DNA of 64,000 nucleotides. It comes from Roseateles violae. Lineage in GTDB: Bacteria; Pseudomonadota; Gammaproteobacteria; Burkholderiales; Burkholderiaceae_C. Each line of letters begins with the position of its first letter. Positions within the stretch are counted from its first letter, which is position 1. The stretch is taken from the NCBI RefSeq assembly GCF_030410485.1, contig NZ_JAUHHC010000007.1:1-64000 (forward strand). Direction: 5' to 3'. Below, piece by piece: positions 1 to 8,290 of the stretch. The notes beneath the pieces were generated by a model. The model was not told where the DNA came from, ran no database searches, and saw only the letters and a program-made list of their open reading frames with translations. The translations under genes were made by a program, and so were the position numbers.

Positions 1-717
1 CTGGCCGCGCAAGTCGTCGCCATCGCGGGCAACTACAGCCACATCCTGTTCCCGGCCACCGCCTCGGGCAAGAACGTCGCGCCGCGCGTGGCCGCCTTGC
101 TCGACGTCGGCCAGCTCAGCGACGTCACCAAGGTCATCAGCCCCGACACCTTCGAGCGCCCGATCTATGCCGGCAACGCGATCGCCACCGTGCAATCGGC
201 CGATGCCATCAAGGTCGTCACCGTGCGCACGACCGGCTTCGATGCCGCCGCCGCCACCGGTGGCAGCGCCGCCGTCGAAACCATTGCCGCCGCGGCCGAT
301 AGCGGCAAGAGCACATTCGCCGGCCGCGAGGTCACCAAGAGCGATCGCCCCGAACTCACCGCCGCCAAGATCATCGTCTCTGGCGGCCGCGCGCTGGGCT
401 CGAACGACAAGTTCATGGAAGTGCTGACCCCGCTGGCCGACAAGCTCGGCGCCGCCCTGGGTGCCAGCCGTGCCGCGGTGGACGCCGGCTATGCGCCCAA
501 CGATTGGCAGGTCGGCCAGACCGGCAAGATCGTGGCGCCGCAGCTCTACATCGCCGCCGGCATCTCGGGCGCGATCCAGCACCTGGCCGGCATGAAGGAT
601 TCGAAGGTGATCGTCGCGATCAACAAGGATCCCGAGGCGCCGATCTTCTCGGTGGCCGACTACGGCCTCGAGGCCGATCTGTTCACGGCCGTGCCGGAAC
701 TGGTCAGCAGCCTGTAA
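1..717 (+). CDS. etfA: Electron transfer flavoprotein subunit alpha (5' end outside window)
   Basis: This subunit takes electrons from acyl-CoA dehydrogenases through FAD and, with EtfB, passes them to ETF-ubiquinone oxidoreductase. The frame is open from base 1, so the start lies upstream; 238 residues are visible. The C-terminal FAD-binding domain is clear: GGRALGS, then a region with [17 protein letters not shown] and the GISGAIQH stretch, and [12 protein letters not shown] near the end, all typical of EtfA. etfB would be expected just upstream but is outside the window. An acyl-CoA dehydrogenase, a likely electron donor, follows after a hairpin terminator. Confidence 0.97.
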   Translation: MAAQVVAIAGNYSHILFPATASGKNVAPRVAALLDVGQLSDVTKVISPDTFERPIYAGNAIATVQSADAIKVVTVRTTGFDAAAATGGSAAVETIAAAADSGKSTFAGREVTKSDRPELTAAKIIVSGGRALGSNDKFMEVLTPLADKLGAALGASRAAVDAGYAPNDWQVGQTGKIVAPQLYIAAGISGAIQHLAGMKDSKVIVAINKDPEAPIFSVADYGLEADLFTAVPELVSSL

Positions 718-741
718 TTCCTAAAGCCTATTGAGCCTGAG

Positions 742-780
742 GGGCGCCCGACTTCACGGTCGCGGCGCCCTTGTTGTATC
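742..780 (+). terminator. Hairpin terminator after etfA
   Basis: A GGGCGCC/GGCGCCC stem (742-748 and 764-770) extends inward by a CGAC/GTCG pair block with one bulge, and is followed by TTGTTGTAT. The stem is strong but the T tract is interrupted, so termination may be partial, letting some etfA transcripts reach the acyl-CoA dehydrogenase gene. Confidence 0.55.
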
Positions 781-792
781 TGGAGTGAGACC

Positions 793-2586
793 ATGACTTA
801 CCGCGCCCCCGTCAAAGACATGCTGTTCGATATGCAGGAGCTTGCCGGCCTGCAGACCCTCACCGAGCAGATCCCCGCCTTCGCCGACTATGGCGTCGAC
901 ACCGCCCAGGCGGTGCTCGAGGAATGTGCCAAGCTGAACGAGGACGTGATCGCCCCGCTGAACGTCGACGGCGACCGCAACCCGTCGTCCTGGAAGGACG
1001 GCGTCGTCACCGCCACGCCCGGCTTCAAGGAGGCCTTCGCCCAGTTCGCCGCCGGCGGCTGGCAGGGCCTGCAGCACCCGAGCGACTTCGGCGGCCAGGC
1101 GCTGCCCAAGACCATCGGTGCCGCCTGCGGCGAGATGGTCAACAGCGCGAACCTCAGCTTCGCCCTGTGCCCGCTGCTGACCGACGGCGCCATCGAGGCG
1201 CTGCTGACCGCCGGCACCGACGCGCAGAAATCGACCTACATCCCCAAGATGATCGACGGTAGCTGGACCGGCACGATGAATCTGACCGAGCCGCAGGCGG
1301 GGTCGGATCTTGCGCTGGTGCGCACGCGTGCCGAGCCGCAGGGCGACGGCACGTACAAGATCTTCGGCACCAAGATCTTCATCACCTGGGGCGAGCACGA
1401 CATGGCCGAGAACATCGTCCATCTGGTGCTGGCCCGCGTCGCCGGCGCGCCGGAGGGCGTCAAGGGCATCAGTCTGTTCGTCGTGCCCAAGTACCTGGTC
1501 AACGCCGACGGCTCGCTCGGGGCGCGCAACGACGTGCACTGCGTATCGATCGAACACAAGATGGGCATCAAGGCCAGCCCGACCGCGGTCCTGCAATTCG
1601 GCGACCATGGCGGCGCGATCGGCACGCTGGTGGGCGAGGAAAACCGCGGCCTCGAGTACATGTTCATCATGATGAACGCGGCCCGCTTTGGCGTCGGCGT
1701 GCAAGGCATCGCCGTGGCCGAGGCCTCGTACCAGAAGGCCGTCGCCTATGCGCGCGATCGTGTGCAATCGCGCCCGGTCGACGGCTCGGTGGCCGGCAGC
1801 GCCGCCATCATTCACCACCCGGACGTGCGCCGCATGCTGATGACGATGCGCGCGCTGGTCGAGGGCTCGCGCGCGATGTCCATCGTCGCTGCCGCCGCCT
1901 ACGATGCCGCCCACCATCACCCGGACGCCGAGGCGCGCAAGCAGAACCAGGCCTTCTACGAATTCATGGTTCCTCTCGTCAAGGGCTACAGCACCGAGAT
2001 GAGCCTGGAGGTCACCGACCTCGGCGTGCAGGTCCATGGCGGCATGGGCTTCATCGAGGAGACCGGCGCGGCGCAGTTCTACCGTGACGCCAAGATCCTG
2101 ACGATCTACGAAGGCACGACCGCCATCCAGGCCAATGACCTGGTCGGCCGCAAGACCACGCGCGACGGCGGCCAGCTGGCCCGCGCCGTGGCCGGCCAGA
2201 TCGAGGCGACCGAGGGTCTGCTGGCCCAGCGCGATAGCGCCGCGGCCAAGGCGGTGCTGAAGCGCCTGAAGGCGGCGCGCGAAGCCTATCTGGACGTGGT
2301 CGACTTCATCGCCAAGAACGGCAAGAGCAATCCGAACGCCGCCTATGCCGGCTCGGTGCCCTATCTGATGCTGGCCGGCAATCTGGTCGCCGGCTGGCAG
2401 CTGGCGCGCTCGCTGCTGGTCGCCGAGGACAAGCTGGCGGCCGGCGAGGATGCGCCGTTCATGACGGCCAAAATCGCCACCGCGCGCTTCTATGCCGAGC
2501 ACATCCTGAGCCGCGCCGGCGGCCTGCGCGACGCGATCGTCGAGGGCGCCGACAGCGTCACCGCCCTGAGCCTGGAAGCCTTTTAA
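793..2586 (+). CDS. Acyl-CoA dehydrogenase, long form with extra C-terminal domain
   Basis: This FAD enzyme introduces the alpha-beta double bond in an acyl-CoA and hands electrons to ETF, whose alpha subunit is encoded just upstream. It has 597 residues, longer than the usual 380-residue dehydrogenases. That fits the subfamily with an extra C-terminal domain, which includes DmdC-type 3-methylmercaptopropionyl-CoA dehydrogenases. Visible signatures are LTEPQAGSD (164-172), VHGGMGF, and YEGTTAIQ, in which Glu440 is the likely catalytic base. A GGAG ribosome site sits at 782-785. The acyl chain specificity cannot be read from the sequence. The next gene follows 11 bases later, so the two are probably co-transcribed. 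Confidence 0.93.
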   Translation: MTYRAPVKDMLFDMQELAGLQTLTEQIPAFADYGVDTAQAVLEECAKLNEDVIAPLNVDGDRNPSSWKDGVVTATPGFKEAFAQFAAGGWQGLQHPSDFGGQALPKTIGAACGEMVNSANLSFALCPLLTDGAIEALLTAGTDAQKSTYIPKMIDGSWTGTMNLTEPQAGSDLALVRTRAEPQGDGTYKIFGTKIFITWGEHDMAENIVHLVLARVAGAPEGVKGISLFVVPKYLVNADGSLGARNDVHCVSIEHKMGIKASPTAVLQFGDHGGAIGTLVGEENRGLEYMFIMMNAARFGVGVQGIAVAEASYQKAVAYARDRVQSRPVDGSVAGSAAIIHHPDVRRMLMTMRALVEGSRAMSIVAAAAYDAAHHHPDAEARKQNQAFYEFMVPLVKGYSTEMSLEVTDLGVQVHGGMGFIEETGAAQFYRDAKILTIYEGTTAIQANDLVGRKTTRDGGQLARAVAGQIEATEGLLAQRDSAAAKAVLKRLKAAREAYLDVVDFIAKNGKSNPNAAYAGSVPYLMLAGNLVAGWQLARSLLVAEDKLAAGEDAPFMTAKIATARFYAEHILSRAGGLRDAIVEGADSVTALSLEAF

Positions 2587-2597
2587 GGAGCCGCCCC

Positions 2598-3551
2598 GTG
2601 TCCCTGCCTCCCGTTTTGCAGAAACTCCCGCTGCCCATCATCGGCTCGCCGCTGTTCATCATCAGCAATCCCAAGCTGGTGATCGAGCAGTGCAAGGCCG
2701 GCGTGATCGGCTCGATGCCGGCGCTCAATGCCCGTCCGGCCGAGTTGCTCGAAGAGTGGCTGAAGGAAATCACCGAGACCCTGGCCGCCTACAACGCGGC
2801 CCATCCGGACAAGCCGGCCGCACCGTTTGCGATCAACCAGATCGTGCATAAGAGCAATGACCGGCTCGAACACGACATGGCCCTGTGCGCCAAGTACAAG
2901 GTGCCCATCATCATCACCAGCCTGGGCGCGCGCGAGGATGTCAACCAGGCCGTGCATGGCTGGGGCGGCATCGTGCTGCACGACATCATCAACAACAAGT
3001 TCGCCAAGAAGGCGATCGAGAAAGGGGCCGACGGCCTGATCGCCGTCGCGGCGGGCGCCGGCGGCCACGCCGGGGTCAAGAGCCCGTTCGCGCTGATCCA
3101 CGAGATCCGCGAATGGTTCGACGGCCCGCTGGCGCTGTCGGGCTCGATGGCGACCGGCGACGCGGTGCTGGCGGCGCAGGCCATGGGCGCCGACTTCGCC
3201 TACATCGGCTCGGCCTTCATCGCCACCGAGGAGGCGCGTGCGCCCGAGGCCTACAAGCAGATGATCGTCGACAGCAATAGCGACGACATCGTCTACAGCA
3301 GCCTGTTCACCGGTGTGCATGGCAACTACCTGAAGGGCTCGGTGCTCGCGGCCGGCATGGACCCGGACAATCTGCCCGAAGGCGATGTGAAGACCATGGA
3401 CTTCGGCGGCGCCGGTGCCAAGAAGGCCTGGAAGGATATCTGGGGCAGCGGCCAGGGCATAGGCGCGGTGCGGGAGATCGTGCCGGCGCGGGTGCTGGTC
3501 GAGCGCCTGGCGCGCGAGTACCAGGCGGCGCGCAAGCGGCTTGCGCTCTGA
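2598..3551 (+). CDS. Nitronate monooxygenase (2-nitropropane dioxygenase family)
   Basis: This FMN-dependent TIM-barrel enzyme oxidises alkyl nitronates such as propionate 3-nitronate; related proteins are also annotated as enoyl-ACP reductase-like. It has 317 residues with the family phosphate/flavin-binding run GAGGHAG (153-159) and a later AMGADFAYIGSAF motif. The GTG start is supported by AAGGAG at 2585-2590, eight bases upstream. It lies 11 bases after the acyl-CoA dehydrogenase and ends before a strong terminator, so it closes a two-gene unit. The pairing suggests a role near fatty-acid breakdown or nitronate detoxification, but the substrate is inference. Confidence 0.9.
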   Translation: MSLPPVLQKLPLPIIGSPLFIISNPKLVIEQCKAGVIGSMPALNARPAELLEEWLKEITETLAAYNAAHPDKPAAPFAINQIVHKSNDRLEHDMALCAKYKVPIIITSLGAREDVNQAVHGWGGIVLHDIINNKFAKKAIEKGADGLIAVAAGAGGHAGVKSPFALIHEIREWFDGPLALSGSMATGDAVLAAQAMGADFAYIGSAFIATEEARAPEAYKQMIVDSNSDDIVYSSLFTGVHGNYLKGSVLAAGMDPDNLPEGDVKTMDFGGAGAKKAWKDIWGSGQGIGAVREIVPARVLVERLAREYQAARKRLAL

Positions 3552-3571
3552 GTCGACGCGACGCGCAAAAC

Positions 3572-3597
3572 AAAGGCCTCCCGCGGGAGGCCTTTTT
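3572..3597. terminator. Bidirectional terminator between convergent genes
   Basis: A perfect AAAGGCCTCCCGCGGGAGGCCTTT palindrome followed by TTTTT on + and TTTGTTTT on -. It lies between the nitronate monooxygenase gene (+) and the substrate-binding protein gene (-) and can serve both. Confidence 0.9.
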
Positions 3598-3612
3598 CAT
3601 CGCTGAGGCGGT

Positions 3613-5193
3613 TTACTTCACGGTGGTGAACCGTGCCTGCGGCGCGTCGTTGGCCTGGTGGATGGTCTCGACGTTCGCGCGCATTGCCCAGGGCCGCACC
3701 TGGTGGTGCAGCGGTACGAAGAAGAACTCGTCGCGCGTGCGCAGCAGCGCCTCGCGCATCAGCGCATTGCGCTTGGCGGCGTCGGTCTCGACCTTCATGG
3801 CCTGCACCAACTGGTCGATCTTCGCGTCGCTGAGCTTGGTGTAGTTACCCTTGCCGTCGATGCCGCTGGTCTTGGTGTGGACGATGTCCTGCAAGGTGTA
3901 CTGCGCATCGAAGGTCGTGACGCCCCAGCCATACAGATAGAAGGGCGTCTCGAATTTCTGCAGGGTGATCGAGTGCTGCGACATCGGCGCGGCGATCAGC
4001 CGTGCCTTGATGCCGATCTTGGCCCACATCGCCACCGCCGCCTGGCAGATCTCCTCGTCGTTGACGTAGCGGTCGTTGGGGCAGTTCAGCGGCACCTCGA
4101 AGCCATCGGCATAGCCGGCCTCGGCCAGCAGGGCCTTGGCCTTGGCGACGTCGGCCTTGGGCGCCTGGTCGATATCGCTGGAATAACCCTGCGTGCCGGG
4201 TGCCACCATGACGGCGGCCGGCATCGACAGGCCGCGCATGATGGTGCGCTTGATCGCCTCGCGGTCGATCGCCAGGTTCAGCGCCTCGCGCACGCGCTTG
4301 TCCTTGAACGGGTTCCTGCCCTTGATATTGGAGCCGCGCAGTTCCTCGCTGCCCTGATCCATCGCGAAGAAGATGGTGCGGTTCTCGTTGCCCTCGAGCA
4401 CCTTCAGCTTGGGGTCGGCGCGCAGCTTGGCGACGTCCTGCGTCGGCAGGTCGGTCAGCAGGTCCACATCGCCCGAGAGCAGGGCCGCTACCCGCGTCGC
4501 GTCCGACTTGATCGGCGTGTAGGTCACCTCGGTCACATTGCTCTTGTTCTGGTCCCACCAGTCCTTGTTGGCGACCATGGTGATCTTCTGGTCGGGCTGC
4601 CAGCCGGTGATCTTGTACGGCCCCGTGCCCATCGCATTGCGCGAGGCATAGGTGTCTTCCTTGGCCTTGTAGTCCTGCGTGTTGAGCGACTTGTTCTTCT
4701 CCGCCCAGCTCTTGCTGATGATGCGGAAGTAGACGATGTTGCGCAGCAATACGGGGTTGGGGCCCTCGAGCACCATGTCTATCGTGTGGCTGTCGACCTT
4801 CTTGATCTCCTTGATGCCCGACACATAGATGGACATATTGGCCTGCGGCTGGCGGATGCGGCCGAAGGAGAAGATCACGTCGTCGGCGGTGAAGGGCGTG
4901 CCGTCATGGAACTTGACGCCCTTGCGGAGTTCGAAGCGCACCTGGGTCGGACTGGTGAAGGTCCACTTGGTGGCCAGCGCCGGCTCGACCTGGAACTTCT
5001 CGTCGTAGCGGGTCAGGCCCTCGTAGGCATAGCCGGTGATCGTGTTCGTCGACGAATGGTTCTGCGAATGCGGATCCAGGGTCTGGATGTCGTTCTGCGC
5101 CGCCCAGCGCAGCGGCGCCGCCTGGGCCACGAGAACGCTGCCGCTCAGCAGCAGGGCCGCGGCCAGGGTCGTCAGGGTCTTCTTCTTGCTCAT
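3613..5193 (-). CDS. ABC transporter substrate-binding protein, family 5 (copy 1)
   Basis: A periplasmic solute-binding protein of the peptide/nickel/opine class (SBP_bac_5, DppA/OppA-like), 526 residues. The N-terminus is a signal peptide (basic MSKKK, hydrophobic core, cleavage near VAQA-AP). The mature protein starts LRWAAQNDIQTLDPHSQ, the usual family opening, and contains VKFHDGTPFTADDVIFSF. The ATG at 5193 is preferred over the GTG at 5208 because the latter overlaps the upstream stop; ATG leaves an 11-base gap carrying a GAGAA site. It is a close paralogue of the adjacent upstream gene. No permease or ATPase genes lie nearby, so it must use components encoded elsewhere. The ligand is unknown. 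Confidence 0.93.
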   Translation of the reverse strand: MSKKKTLTTLAAALLLSGSVLVAQAAPLRWAAQNDIQTLDPHSQNHSSTNTITGYAYEGLTRYDEKFQVEPALATKWTFTSPTQVRFELRKGVKFHDGTPFTADDVIFSFGRIRQPQANMSIYVSGIKEIKKVDSHTIDMVLEGPNPVLLRNIVYFRIISKSWAEKNKSLNTQDYKAKEDTYASRNAMGTGPYKITGWQPDQKITMVANKDWWDQNKSNVTEVTYTPIKSDATRVAALLSGDVDLLTDLPTQDVAKLRADPKLKVLEGNENRTIFFAMDQGSEELRGSNIKGRNPFKDKRVREALNLAIDREAIKRTIMRGLSMPAAVMVAPGTQGYSSDIDQAPKADVAKAKALLAEAGYADGFEVPLNCPNDRYVNDEEICQAAVAMWAKIGIKARLIAAPMSQHSITLQKFETPFYLYGWGVTTFDAQYTLQDIVHTKTSGIDGKGNYTKLSDAKIDQLVQAMKVETDAAKRNALMREALLRTRDEFFFVPLHHQVRPWAMRANVETIHQANDAPQARFTTVK

Positions 5194-5204
5194 GCTTGGG
5201 GTTC

Positions 5205-6779
5205 TCACTTGATCGTGGTGAAACGGGCTTCGGGGCGGTCGTTGGCGCGGTGCAGGGTCTCGACATTGGCCTGCATCGCCCAGGGCCGGATCTGGTGGTG
5301 CAGCGGGACGAACAGCGACTCGTCGCGCACGCGCAGCAGCGCCTCGCGGATCAGCGCATTGCGTTTCGTGATGTCGGTCTCGTACTTCATCGCGTCGATC
5401 AGCTGATCGAGCTTAGCGTCGCTGACCTTGGAGAAGTTGAAGCTGCCGTCGGCGCCGCTGGTCTTGGTGCGGGCCAGCGCCTGCAGCGCATAGAGCGCGT
5501 CGAAGGTCGAGACGCCCCAGCCCAGCATGTACAGCGGCGCCTCGAAGCGCTGGAAGGTCTGGCTGTGCAGCGACATCGGCTGCGCGATCAGCCGCGCCTT
5601 GATGCCGATCTTGGCCCACATCGCCACCGCCGCCTGGCAGATCTCCTCGTCGTTCACATAGCGGTTGTTCGGGCAATGCAGCGGCACTTCGAAGCCCTGC
5701 GCATAGCCGGCCTCGGCCAGCAGCTTCTTGGCCTTGTCCAGGTCGGGCTTCAAGGGCTGGTCGATGTCCGGCGTATTGCCGTTGACGCCGGGCGCCACCA
5801 TGATGCCGGCCGGCACCGACAGTCCGCGCATGATGGTGCGCTTGATCGCCTCGCGGTCGATCGCCACGTTCAGGGCCTCGCGCACGCGCTTGTCCTTGAA
5901 CGGGTTCTTGCCCTTGACGCTGGCGCCGCGCAACTCCTCGCTGCCCTGATCCATCGCGAAGAAGATGGTGCGGGTCTCGTTGCCCTCCAGCACCTTGAGC
6001 TTGCCGTCGGCCTTCAGCTTGGCGAGGTCCGGCGTCGGCAGATCGGTCAGCAGATCGACGTCGCCGGAGAGCAGGGCGGCGACGCGGGTCGGATCGGATT
6101 TGATCGGCAGGTAGCTGACTTCGGTCACATTGCTCTTGTTCTGGTCCCACCAGTCCTTGTGGGCGACCATCGTGATCTTCTGCTCGGGCTGCCAGCCGGT
6201 GATCTTGTAGGGGCCGGTGCCCATCACATTGTGCGAGGCGTAGGTCTCCTCCTTGGCCTTGTAGTCCTGCACGTTCTGGCTCTTGTTCTTCTCCGCCCAG
6301 GCCTTGCTCATGATGCGGAAGTCGACCAGATTGCGCAGCAGGATGGGGCTGGGCGCATCGAGGATCAGATCGATGGTGAAGTCATCGACCTTCCTGATCT
6401 CCTTGATGCCCGCCACATAGATCTGCATCGTGCCCTGCGGTTGGCGGATGCGGTTGAAGGAGAAGATCACGTCGTCGGCGCTGAAGGGCGTGCCGTCGTG
6501 GAACTTGACGCCACGGCGCAGCTCGAAGCGCACCTGGGTCGGGCTGGTGAAGCTCCACTTGCTCGCCAGGCCCGGCTCCACCTCGAACTTGGCGTTGTAG
6601 CGTGTCAGGCCTTCATAGGCATGCTGAAGGATCGCGCTGGTGGTCGCATGGTCCTGCGAATGAGGGTCGAGCGTCAGCACATCGTTCTGCGCGGCCCAGC
6701 GCAAGCTGGCGGCCTGGGCGCCGAGCGCCAGGCCGGCGCCCAGCAGCAGGGCGGCAATCGTCTTGAGGCGGGTCTTCAT
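5205..6779 (-). CDS. ABC transporter substrate-binding protein, family 5 (copy 2)
   Basis: A paralogue of the gene just downstream, with the same domain layout and long stretches of identical residues (for example KGKNPFKDKRVREALN-type and VNDEEICQAAVAMWAKIG segments). The product is 524 residues with a signal peptide ending near GAQA-AS. Two ATGs are possible, at 6785 and 6779. AGGAAGGA directly abuts 6785 but is well spaced from 6779, so 6779 is chosen. Its stop is 11 bases from the next start, implying one transcript. The two copies differ in loops near the ligand pocket, so they may bind different peptides or amino-acid derivatives; this is inference. Confidence 0.93.
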   Translation of the reverse strand: MKTRLKTIAALLLGAGLALGAQAASLRWAAQNDVLTLDPHSQDHATTSAILQHAYEGLTRYNAKFEVEPGLASKWSFTSPTQVRFELRRGVKFHDGTPFSADDVIFSFNRIRQPQGTMQIYVAGIKEIRKVDDFTIDLILDAPSPILLRNLVDFRIMSKAWAEKNKSQNVQDYKAKEETYASHNVMGTGPYKITGWQPEQKITMVAHKDWWDQNKSNVTEVSYLPIKSDPTRVAALLSGDVDLLTDLPTPDLAKLKADGKLKVLEGNETRTIFFAMDQGSEELRGASVKGKNPFKDKRVREALNVAIDREAIKRTIMRGLSVPAGIMVAPGVNGNTPDIDQPLKPDLDKAKKLLAEAGYAQGFEVPLHCPNNRYVNDEEICQAAVAMWAKIGIKARLIAQPMSLHSQTFQRFEAPLYMLGWGVSTFDALYALQALARTKTSGADGSFNFSKVSDAKLDQLIDAMKYETDITKRNALIREALLRVRDESLFVPLHHQIRPWAMQANVETLHRANDRPEARFTTIK

Positions 6780-6823
6780 CGTCATTCCTTCCTGCGTATC
6801 GAATGAGATTGATGCCGGCCATG

Positions 6824-7165
6824 CTAGCCTTGCCGTCGCTGCTGCCGGCTAGTGGCTTGCCCGGACTGCGGCTCCAGCTCGGAATCGCAACCGACGCCGG
6901 CGGCGATCCAGCGTGCAACCAGCCGGGCCCGAAGGCGGGCGGCGAGGCCTTGGCCCTGCCCGTGCAGCAGACCGCAGACATAGCGACCATCGTCCTCGGA
7001 CCAGCGCAGCGCGCGGCAAGCGCCGTGCCGTCTGAGGCTGACGACGATGCCGACGGGGCAGGGCTCGGCCAGGCAGCAGACGCCGCAGCCATTGCAGGGC
7101 TGGCCCGGCGCCGGCTTGAGCGGCGCCTCGGGCTGGATCAGGATGACGCGGGGCGGCGTGGCCAT
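6824..7165 (-). CDS. YkgJ-type cysteine cluster protein
   Basis: A small protein of 113 residues with a Cys-rich N-terminal half: C24, C27, C30, C31, C36, C50 and C64, including the CNGCGVCC signature of the YkgJ/UPF0153 zinc- or iron-chelating family. Biochemical function in the family is unsettled; binding of a metal or Fe-S cluster is inferred from the cysteines. It lies 44 bases upstream of the two binding-protein genes on the same strand and after a terminator-like hairpin, so it may head their transcript. There is no signal peptide, so it is probably cytoplasmic. Confidence 0.82.
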   Translation of the reverse strand: MATPPRVILIQPEAPLKPAPGQPCNGCGVCCLAEPCPVGIVVSLRRHGACRALRWSEDDGRYVCGLLHGQGQGLAARLRARLVARWIAAGVGCDSELEPQSGQATSRQQRRQG

Positions 7166-7187
7166 GGGCCACTGTAATGAGAAATGA

Positions 7188-7219
7188 AAAGGCCGGGCGC
7201 CTGGCGGCGTCCGGCCTTG
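7188..7219 (-). terminator. Hairpin terminator after the 2OG oxygenase gene
   Basis: AAGGCCGG (7190-7197) and CCGGCCTT (7212-7219) pair around a 14-base loop that can itself pair in part. Read on the minus strand the stem ends in TTTT followed by CATTTC. It separates the oxygenase gene from the cysteine-cluster gene. Confidence 0.65.
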
Positions 7220-7256
7220 TCTGCGGGCGTTTCAGTGAGCGTTTCAGCAGGTGGGG

Positions 7257-8099
7257 TCAGGTCTTCACGCCCAGTTCGCGCAGGCGCTCCTGCAGATAGC
7301 TGTCGGCCGTGTAGCGGTCCGAGAGCACCACGTCCGGGCGCGGATGCAGGAACAGCGGCAGCGAGACGCGGCTCTTCTTGGCGCCTTCGCCCGTCGGGTT
7401 GACGACGCGGTGCTGCGTCGAGGGGTAATAGCCCTGGCTGGCCTCCTGCAGCATGTCGCCGATATTGATGGTCAGGGTGCCGAAGTCGCAGGGCACGTCG
7501 TACCAGGCGCCGTCCTTGCCCAGCACCTGCAGGCCCGGCTCGTTGGCGGCCGGCAGGATGGTCAGCAGATTGATGTCGCCATGCGCGGCGGCGCGCAGCG
7601 AGCCGGCCGGCTCGGATCCGGTCAGCGGCGGATAGCGCAGCACGCGCAGCAGCGTCAGCCGGCTGTCCTGGATCATGTTCGAGAGCGGCTCGCGGTAATG
7701 CTGGGCGATCTCGGGCGGCGTGTAGCGCTCGACCCAGGACAGCAGTTCCTGCGCCAGCTCATTGGCCTGCTGGTAGTAGGCGTCGGCCTTGGCCTTCAGC
7801 TGCGCGGGCACGCGGCCCCAGGGGTAGATGTGGAAGTATTCCTTGATGTCCTTCTGCGTCGCGCCCTTGGCCGTCTCGGAGATCGCGGTCGAGAAATAGC
7901 CGTCCTGGGTTTCCTTGGAGAAGGCGAACTGGTGCTTTTCCTCGCCGTTGAAGAAATCCAGCCATTCGGCGTAGATGCCCTCGACCAGCGCCTGCTGGAT
8001 CGGGTGATTGGTCAGCACCCCGAAGCCGGTCTCGTGCAGCGAGCGGGTGAATTTCTCGGCCGCGTCGGACGCGCGGTAGTCGACGACTTGAACTTGCAT
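7257..8099 (-). CDS. 2-oxoglutarate/Fe(II)-dependent oxygenase (isopenicillin N synthase-like family)
   Basis: A non-haem iron enzyme expected to couple oxidation of a small substrate to 2-oxoglutarate decarboxylation. In 280 residues it shows the iron triad H173-x-D175 and H230, and the 2-oxoglutarate-binding R244-x-S246, in the order typical of the 2OG-FeII_Oxy superfamily. The N-terminal DIOX_N segment (GFGVLTNHPI) is also present. A GGAGA site precedes the ATG. It is divergent from sucA across a 339-base spacer, and its putative -35 box overlaps a LacI-type palindrome, so it is likely repressor-controlled. The substrate cannot be deduced; sharing a regulatory region with the enzyme complex that consumes 2-oxoglutarate is notable. 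Confidence 0.88.
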   Translation of the reverse strand: MQVQVVDYRASDAAEKFTRSLHETGFGVLTNHPIQQALVEGIYAEWLDFFNGEEKHQFAFSKETQDGYFSTAISETAKGATQKDIKEYFHIYPWGRVPAQLKAKADAYYQQANELAQELLSWVERYTPPEIAQHYREPLSNMIQDSRLTLLRVLRYPPLTGSEPAGSLRAAAHGDINLLTILPAANEPGLQVLGKDGAWYDVPCDFGTLTINIGDMLQEASQGYYPSTQHRVVNPTGEGAKKSRVSLPLFLHPRPDVVLSDRYTADSYLQERLRELGVKT

Positions 8100-8158
8100 G
8101 GGATCTCCTATTGTCCCGGCGGCCGGCCATTCAATCGTGGGGCGGGACCGCAGCCGTT

Positions 8159-8188
8159 AGTCTAGGCCAAAGCCCTGCCGGTTCGCAA
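8159..8188 (-). promoter_or_regulatory. Putative sigma70 promoter of the 2OG oxygenase gene
   Basis: On the minus strand TTGCGA (8183-8188, four of six consensus bases) and TAGACT (8159-8164, four of six) are separated by 18 bp, about 60 bases upstream of the start codon. This is a pattern match only. Confidence 0.4.
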
Positions 8189-8196
8189 ACGTTTGC
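8185..8196. promoter_or_regulatory. LacI/PurR-type operator-like palindrome
   Basis: GCAAACGTTTGC is a perfect 12-bp inverted repeat, flanked by C on the left (CGCAAACG). It equals the core of operators bound by LacI-family repressors, and of the enterobacterial PurR box. It overlaps the putative -35 of the divergent oxygenase gene. No LacI-family regulator gene is in the window. Confidence 0.55.
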
Positions 8197-8235
8197 AGTC
8201 AAGGCCGGCAGCTCGCCGCGGCGCTGGAGCGTGGA

Positions 8236-8249
8236 TTGATTCACATCAG
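8236..8249. promoter_or_regulatory. FNR/ANR-like box upstream of sucA
   Basis: TTGATTCACATCAG matches the FNR consensus TTGAT-N4-ATCAA at nine of ten specified bases. It is centred about 200 bases upstream of the sucA start codon and about 54 bases upstream of the start point implied by the possible -10 at 8285. Oxygen control of the 2-oxoglutarate dehydrogenase complex is well known in other bacteria, which makes the site plausible. Confidence 0.45.
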
Positions 8250-8284
8250 AGCGCGCCGGATTTCCTAGGGTAAGCCAGCAGTGC

Positions 8285-8290
8285 TACAGT
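8285..8290 (+). promoter_or_regulatory. Possible -10 element for sucA
   Basis: GCTACAGTCCG resembles the TACAAT-type -10 followed by G/C-rich start regions common in this genome (compare 21372, 24410 and 37900). The -35 is poor, so this is a weak call. Confidence 0.3.

Noticed and set aside
8185-8196. Calling the palindrome a true PurR box.
   Set aside because: The core matches, but PurR regulons of the enterobacterial type are not established here and the flanking genes are not purine genes, so only a LacI-type operator is claimed.
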